Of a stretch of 64,000 bases of DNA, positions 60,090 to 64,000 are shown piece after piece. Numbering within the stretch: position 1 is the first letter of the stretch; each line of letters opens with the position of its first letter. Location: NCBI GenBank assembly GCA_964454015.1, contig CAYVQF010000003.1, positions 167,784-231,783 of the forward strand, in the 5' to 3' direction. Made by a program: the position numbers and the translations under genes. Source of the DNA: CAYVQF01 sp964454015. Its GTDB lineage: Bacteria > Myxococcota_A > Bradymonadia > UBA4248. The notes beneath the pieces are model-generated. The model ran no database searches, was not told where the DNA came from, and saw nothing but the letters and a program-made list of their open reading frames with translations.

Positions 60090-62786
60090 TCAAGGGCGAC
60101 GACGGCGGCGCAGGACAGCGGCCGCGCCGAGGAGACAGAGCAAGAAGAGGCTCCAGGGCGGCATCTGGCGGGCCCGCTGGACACTGTGACAGGCGCAGCC
60201 ATCGTCTTTGCGGCCAGCAGGGAGGCCGAGGTCATCGCCTTCGAGGTGGTCGGGTGCGTCGTCCGCGTCGGGGGTGAACTCCGGGCTGTTGTCCGCGGTC
60301 AACTCTTCGGTGCTTTCAAGCCCCTCAGTGGCGTCGTCGAGGTCTGGGTCATCGCTGTGCAGATCCTCTTCTGGCTCGGGGGGACACGGCGCGCAGAGGC
60401 CGTCGGGTTGGCAGCAGGCCTCGCCGCAGCCGCTGACGGCGCAGTCTTCCGTCGGGACGATGGTGAGCAGGGCGCGGGCATAGGCGCCGCTGGGGGCGAT
60501 GGCCTTGCCGACCACCCGCAGCGGTTCGGTGGAGGTGATGGCCACGTCGAGGACGCGGGCGGCGCTGGGGGTGTGGGTCAAGGTCCCGGTGTAGCCCAGA
60601 TCCCACCCGACCAGGCAGGCGTCGCCGTTGCCCGCGGGTGAGGTGACTGTGGCTTGAACGGAGGTGGTGCGGCCGACGATGGCCGGGCTGGTCAGGGTCA
60701 AGGAGAGGGTCGGCGGGGCACCGAGCTGGGCTTCCACGCCGAGGATGGCTTGGGAGGCGCGCACCTTGCCCATGCCGTAAGATTCGTTGGGCACTTGTCC
60801 GACAAAGGAGTCGACCAAAGCGCTCTCCATGAGGCGCTGGGCCACTTGGTCGTGGCCCCAAGTGGGCTGCGCGGCTTTGAGCAGGGCTGCGACGCCAGCG
60901 ACATGGGGGAGGGCGCCGCTGGTGCCGCCAAAGCTCACGTAGTCACCATGGGCGCTGGTGGCGTCGGCGCGGGGGGCGAAGGGGTCGTCAGGGGCGGCGA
61001 TGTCGACGACCCGAGCGCCGTCGATGCGGGGCCCCATACCCGAATAGCCCCGGCGCTCACCGATGTCCCCCCAGCCCCAGGTGCTGAGGTCGCGGATGCC
61101 GCCGTAAGCGGCGACGCCGATGATCTTGTCGCCCGTGGATGGCATCAAGGCCGAGCCAACGTCCGTGAGGTGATCGAGCCAGGAGACCCCTTTGCCCCAG
61201 CCGGATTGGTCGTCGAAGACGATGCCGCGCACTTCCGGGATGACCTGGCCGCTCTTGGCGCTCAGGGTGAAGGTGAGGGTGCGGTTGGGGATGGGGAGGT
61301 TGTTATTGCTGAGGTAGATGAAGAAGCGGGTGTTGCCACGGACGGAGGTCTCGCGCCAGATCTGGACGAAGATGCCCTGGAGCCAGCCCTCGGCATAGGG
61401 GATCATGCCGCTGGGGGCGGTCAGGCTGTCGCCGTTGGGCGCGGTGATGGTGGCGTCCATGATGTTGAAACCCGGCCAGAAGATCTGGAGATAGGCGCTG
61501 CGATAGAGGTAGTAACCGTAGCCGTCGGTGGAGAGGCGGACCGTGCGCGCTTGGGTGCCGACTTGGGTCAGGCGAAAGACGTGATCGGCGCCGGCCAAGT
61601 TGCCCACGGCGGCGACCTGCACCATGCCCTCGGTGGCGGCGGTGGTGGCTGCCAGATCGAAGTCGGTGGAGCCGTCCTGGAACTCATAGGGGCTGTCCCA
61701 CTCGTAGAAGATGACGTGGGTGCCAAGGCTCTTGGCTGCCGCCACGGCTTCGACTTGGGTCTGGCGCGAGATGAGGACGAGATCGGCCGCCGGTGCCACG
61801 CCGGTGTAGCGGCGCAGGCCTGGCCAACCACCTGCGGCGATACCAATGGCGGGCGTGCCATGGCTGTTGTCGAAGTTGGCCACGGGGTAGCTGGCCAGGT
61901 TGGCACCGCGGCGGTAGACCGTGCCCTCGACGTCGATGGCCATGACCTTGGAGGTGTTGAGACGAATCAGCTTCTCTCCGATCTGGATGCGGCCGTTGCC
62001 GTCGACGTCGTCGCCGACGAAGATGGGCTCGCCGAAGGCGGGCGCGTTGGCGTAGGTGGGGCCAAAATCGCGCTTGCCGTTGTTGTTGATGTCGACGTAG
62101 AGCCAGTCGAGCTCGGGCTGATAGCCGTTCTCGCAGCGGGGGTTGAGGTCGGTGTAGTTGTCGAGGGTGCAGCCTTCGAGGAGGGATAGGGTGGACTCGA
62201 AGACGCCATCGCCGTCGAGATCCACTTTGTCGCCAGCATTGGCGAAGCCGTTACCGCTGGTGTCCTCGAAGTCGAAGATGCCGCCGTCTGGGCGGAAGAA
62301 GTCGGGGTGGAAGATGTCCCAGCCCTCTTCGTGGTCGGCGAGGATGACGCCCTCGCCGAGGTTCGTGGCGCGGGGCGGGGGCGGTGTCCAGACGCGGTGG
62401 GCGCCGATTTCGGCGACAGTCTGGTTCAGGGGGCGCAAGAGCAGCGGCGCCTGACCCGGTGAGACGCGTTCGACCTGGGGCAGGGCGGCCAGCGCAGCGA
62501 GCTGGGCGCGGTCGACGCGCATGGCGACGACGCGACCGACCACCGCGGGCTTGCCGTTGGCCACCGCGACTTCACCGAAGTGGGCCAGGGCGGCGAGGGT
62601 CTTTTCGTCGGGAGGGGCGAAGAGGCGCACCGTGACGGGGATCTGGGCCTCGGGGATGCTGCGGAGAAAGGGGCCGCTGTGGGGTGGGAACTCCAAGAGG
62701 GGAGAGAGCTCCTGACTTTGTGCACCAAGGGGCGCGATGAGGGCGAAGAAGAGGGCGACGGAAGTGAGGGCGGTGCAGGTGCGCAT
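60090..62786 (-). CDS. Secreted subtilase (S8) with calcium-loop insert and MYXO-CTERM tail
   Basis: Signal 'MRTCTALTSVALFFALIAPLG' (in part), an I9-like propeptide (~45-110), then the catalytic residues D151 ('ILADHEEG'), H309 ('NSHGTPAIG'), Asn ~396 ('AAVGNLAG') and S623 ('FGGTSGALPHVAG'). Residues ~160-300 contain Asp-rich loops ('DLDGDG', 'DINNNGKRD', 'DVDGNGR') that probably bind calcium. A second insert of about 150 residues lies between Asn and Ser. The last ~36 residues are a MYXO-CTERM signal: 'GCACH', a hydrophobic helix 'SLFLLCLLGAAAVL' and RRRRRP. It is a surface-anchored protease. Starts at 62795 or 62786 are both possible. Confidence 0.9.
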   Translation of the reverse strand: MRTCTALTSVALFFALIAPLGAQSQELSPLLEFPPHSGPFLRSIPEAQIPVTVRLFAPPDEKTLAALAHFGEVAVANGKPAVVGRVVAMRVDRAQLAALAALPQVERVSPGQAPLLLRPLNQTVAEIGAHRVWTPPPPRATNLGEGVILADHEEGWDIFHPDFFRPDGGIFDFEDTSGNGFANAGDKVDLDGDGVFESTLSLLEGCTLDNYTDLNPRCENGYQPELDWLYVDINNNGKRDFGPTYANAPAFGEPIFVGDDVDGNGRIQIGEKLIRLNTSKVMAIDVEGTVYRRGANLASYPVANFDNSHGTPAIGIAAGGWPGLRRYTGVAPAADLVLISRQTQVEAVAAAKSLGTHVIFYEWDSPYEFQDGSTDFDLAATTAATEGMVQVAAVGNLAGADHVFRLTQVGTQARTVRLSTDGYGYYLYRSAYLQIFWPGFNIMDATITAPNGDSLTAPSGMIPYAEGWLQGIFVQIWRETSVRGNTRFFIYLSNNNLPIPNRTLTFTLSAKSGQVIPEVRGIVFDDQSGWGKGVSWLDHLTDVGSALMPSTGDKIIGVAAYGGIRDLSTWGWGDIGERRGYSGMGPRIDGARVVDIAAPDDPFAPRADATSAHGDYVSFGGTSGALPHVAGVAALLKAAQPTWGHDQVAQRLMESALVDSFVGQVPNESYGMGKVRASQAILGVEAQLGAPPTLSLTLTSPAIVGRTTSVQATVTSPAGNGDACLVGWDLGYTGTLTHTPSAARVLDVAITSTEPLRVVGKAIAPSGAYARALLTIVPTEDCAVSGCGEACCQPDGLCAPCPPEPEEDLHSDDPDLDDATEGLESTEELTADNSPEFTPDADDAPDHLEGDDLGLPAGRKDDGCACHSVQRARQMPPWSLFLLCLLGAAAVLRRRRRP

Positions 62787-62953
62787 TGGGGGCATCCCGT
62801 GCAAGAGGTTGAGGGCCACGCGCTGGTGGTCGGTGCAGTCGTCGCGACTGTCAGCGCTACTATGGGGCAAAGTGCGCGGCGACGCGAGCCATTGTGGCAT
62901 GGGATTGGGAGCCCGTGGTGGGGTTCGGTGGGAGGGGGGGCCGCTCTCTCTCC

Positions 62954-63844
62954 TCAGGGGGCGGCAAAAGCCGGCCACAGCTTCGCCAGGTCGACGTCTT
63001 TGATGACGTAAGGGTTGAGTTCGTCCGGCGAGATGGGGAACCAATCGAGGGGGTTGTCGATGGCTTGATATTCCGGGATATCGGGAATACAGGCGAACTC
63101 GTAGAGCCCCGCCTGGGCACAGGCGAGGGGGCGCTGCCGCTCGGGGCGCAGCAACTCGACCGGGGTGTCAGCGGGCCAGAGGCGGGGCAGATAGAGCACG
63201 ATGTCATAGCGCGCGTCGCCTACGCTGAGGGGCGCGGCGACGAGGCTGGGCTCACCGCACAAATACTCCTGCGGCTGCGCGAGGATCTCACGGAAATCCT
63301 CGCCAGCGACTCTTTGATGCAACCACCGCGTCTCACGGGCACCGCCGGGGATCAACATGGTCGAGATCGGCAGCGCGGCACGCTTTTCTGCTGTGCGGAG
63401 GCAGTAGCTGACCTTGTCGCAGCCGAGCGGGAGCTCGCGCCCCTGCTGATCGCGCACGGCGTAGGTGTTGTCGATGAAGCAGGGATTGATGCCCCCATAC
63501 GAAAAGGTTTCTGTATAATAGTAGGCAATGAGGAAATCCTCTTCGCAACGGTTACAGAGATAGAGTTCCATACCCGCCCAGTGCACGACGGCGCGGTAGT
63601 CGACACAGCCGATGCGGAACTCGAAGAGCAGCTCGTCGGCATCCAGGTGCCAGAGGGACCCTGGGCAGGCCCACGCTCCGTCGTCCGCGTCGTCCGCCGT
63701 GTCTTGGTCTTCGGCGTCCGGGGGCAGCTCGTGGTCTTCGAGGAGCTCGTCGGCAGGCTCCTGGGCGACGTGCTGGTCGCAGGCGGCGAGGTAGGCACCG
63801 ATGCAGCAGCAGATCCAGGCAGATCGGATGAGGTGGTCAAACAT
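62954..63844 (-). CDS. Lipoprotein with acidic linker, unknown function
   Basis: Signal ending 'GAYLAAC'. An Asp/Glu-rich linker ('DELLEDHELPPDAEDQDTAD') links to a ~230-residue domain with eight Cys ('WACPGSLW', 'FRIGCVDYRAV', 'LCNRCEEDF', 'GINPCFI'). No family recognised; no catalytic motif seen. It is upstream of the subtilase on the same strand with 167 bases between, and could be its inhibitor or partner, but the sequence does not show this. The ATG at 63844 lies 2 bases after the stop of the gene cut by the right edge, so the two are coupled. Confidence 0.7.
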   Translation of the reverse strand: MFDHLIRSAWICCCIGAYLAACDQHVAQEPADELLEDHELPPDAEDQDTADDADDGAWACPGSLWHLDADELLFEFRIGCVDYRAVVHWAGMELYLCNRCEEDFLIAYYYTETFSYGGINPCFIDNTYAVRDQQGRELPLGCDKVSYCLRTAEKRAALPISTMLIPGGARETRWLHQRVAGEDFREILAQPQEYLCGEPSLVAAPLSVGDARYDIVLYLPRLWPADTPVELLRPERQRPLACAQAGLYEFACIPDIPEYQAIDNPLDWFPISPDELNPYVIKDVDLAKLWPAFAAP

Positions 63845-63846
63845 GA

Positions 63847-64000
63847 TTACCCCCACCACATGACAGCGAGCGCCCAGGGCTCGACGTCATGCGTGCCAAG
63901 GCTCCCCGACCCGTTGTTAGATGTGCAGATCTGCCAATCGGATTTGGCCGGGCCGATGAGATAGTAATAGAGTTCGGTGAAATCCTCGGGCAGGGTGATC
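63847..64000 (-). CDS. C-terminal end of an unidentified protein, cut by right edge
   Basis: On the minus strand one frame is open from the edge to a TAA at 63847-63849. It translates to about 50 residues ('ITLPEDFTELYYYLIGPAKS' ... 'VEPWALAVMWWG'). The composition looks like a real secreted or surface domain (aromatic residues, 'GPAKSDWQIC'). The other two frames do not give a plausible protein. The following lipoprotein gene starts 2 bases downstream, supporting a real operon. Family unknown. Confidence 0.6.
   Translation of the reverse strand, partial: ITLPEDFTELYYYLIGPAKSDWQICTSNNGSGSLGTHDVEPWALAVMWWG

Noticed and set aside
60236..60300. Longer N-terminus for the HD phosphohydrolase (start 60235)
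   Set aside because: The extra ~62 residues overlap the subtilase gene and lack conservation; the conserved start 'PKLFRDPIHN' begins just after the ATG at 60049.

Overview
The window looks like a chromosomal segment of a GC-rich member of the Myxococcota (former Deltaproteobacteria). Three things point there. Two large secreted proteins end in a MYXO-CTERM-type tail (short Cys motif, hydrophobic helix, Arg cluster). Ser/Thr kinases and their degenerate relatives are abundant (one catalytic kinase with a PEGA domain, two pseudokinases). There are many lipoproteins and Asp-rich calcium-repeat (thrombospondin type 3-like) proteins. Class and genus cannot be fixed from the sequence. No rRNA, tRNA, CRISPR array, insertion sequence, integrase or phage gene was found, and no gene-free stretch exceeds 300 bases.

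Layout. 0-3 kb: the end of a double AAA+ ATPase and a fused glutamate formiminotransferase/cyclodeaminase (FtcD). 3-7.6 kb: an acetate-transporter-like protein with an extra C-terminal domain, a membrane-anchored pseudokinase, and the selenocysteine elongation factor SelB. 7.9-12.4 kb: a forward run of lipoprotein, sphingomyelin-synthase/PAP2-like membrane enzyme, zinc-ribbon/pseudokinase/PP2C fusion, and HAD phosphatase. 12.4-22.2 kb (reverse): a phosphate-porin-like OprO/P barrel, a 1404-residue lipoprotein with a CehA-type PHP phosphoesterase domain, a small EF-hand secreted protein and a giant TPR-like protein. 22.4-30.6 kb (forward): an inositol-phosphatase-family enzyme, then a surface-protein cluster (EGF-like lipoprotein, fibre-like secreted protein, three short coupled Asp-rich lipoproteins, a TSP3-repeat protein with MYXO-CTERM tail) and a metallophosphoesterase.

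30.6-37.5 kb: a cytoplasmic M14 carboxypeptidase (reverse), then a PEGA-tailed Ser/Thr kinase, a TPR/PEGA-like membrane protein, a dynamin-like GTPase and a CoA-binding protein. 37.5-45 kb: a giant propeller/LamG-like secreted protein faces a tail-anchored STAS protein and a PAS-like partner across an intergenic region with three CACGTG palindromes; then a thioredoxin-like protein and a stand-alone rpsD with a near-consensus sigma-70-type promoter. 45-51.8 kb: a TPR lipoprotein, an unknown small protein, an amidase-like lipoprotein coupled to an ExbD-like lipoprotein, a CPBP intramembrane protease and a Cys-rich lipoprotein. 51.8-64 kb: a GH13 amylase lipoprotein, cysteine desulfurase, N-formylglutamate amidohydrolase, MnmA, two-domain metallophosphoesterase, HD phosphohydrolase, a subtilase with MYXO-CTERM tail, a lipoprotein, and the end of one more reverse gene cut by the right edge.

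Functional links. Cysteine desulfurase supplies sulfur for the divergent MnmA (tRNA 2-thiouridine). FtcD and the N-formylglutamate hydrolase both belong to histidine-degradation chemistry but lie 52 kb apart. The porin plus PHP-lipoprotein operon suggests outer-surface capture and hydrolysis of a phosphorylated or ester substrate (inference). The two MYXO-CTERM proteins and the CPBP protease may be substrates and candidate sorting enzyme (inference). Start sites were chosen mainly by Shine-Dalgarno spacing and the start of visible signal peptides or domains.
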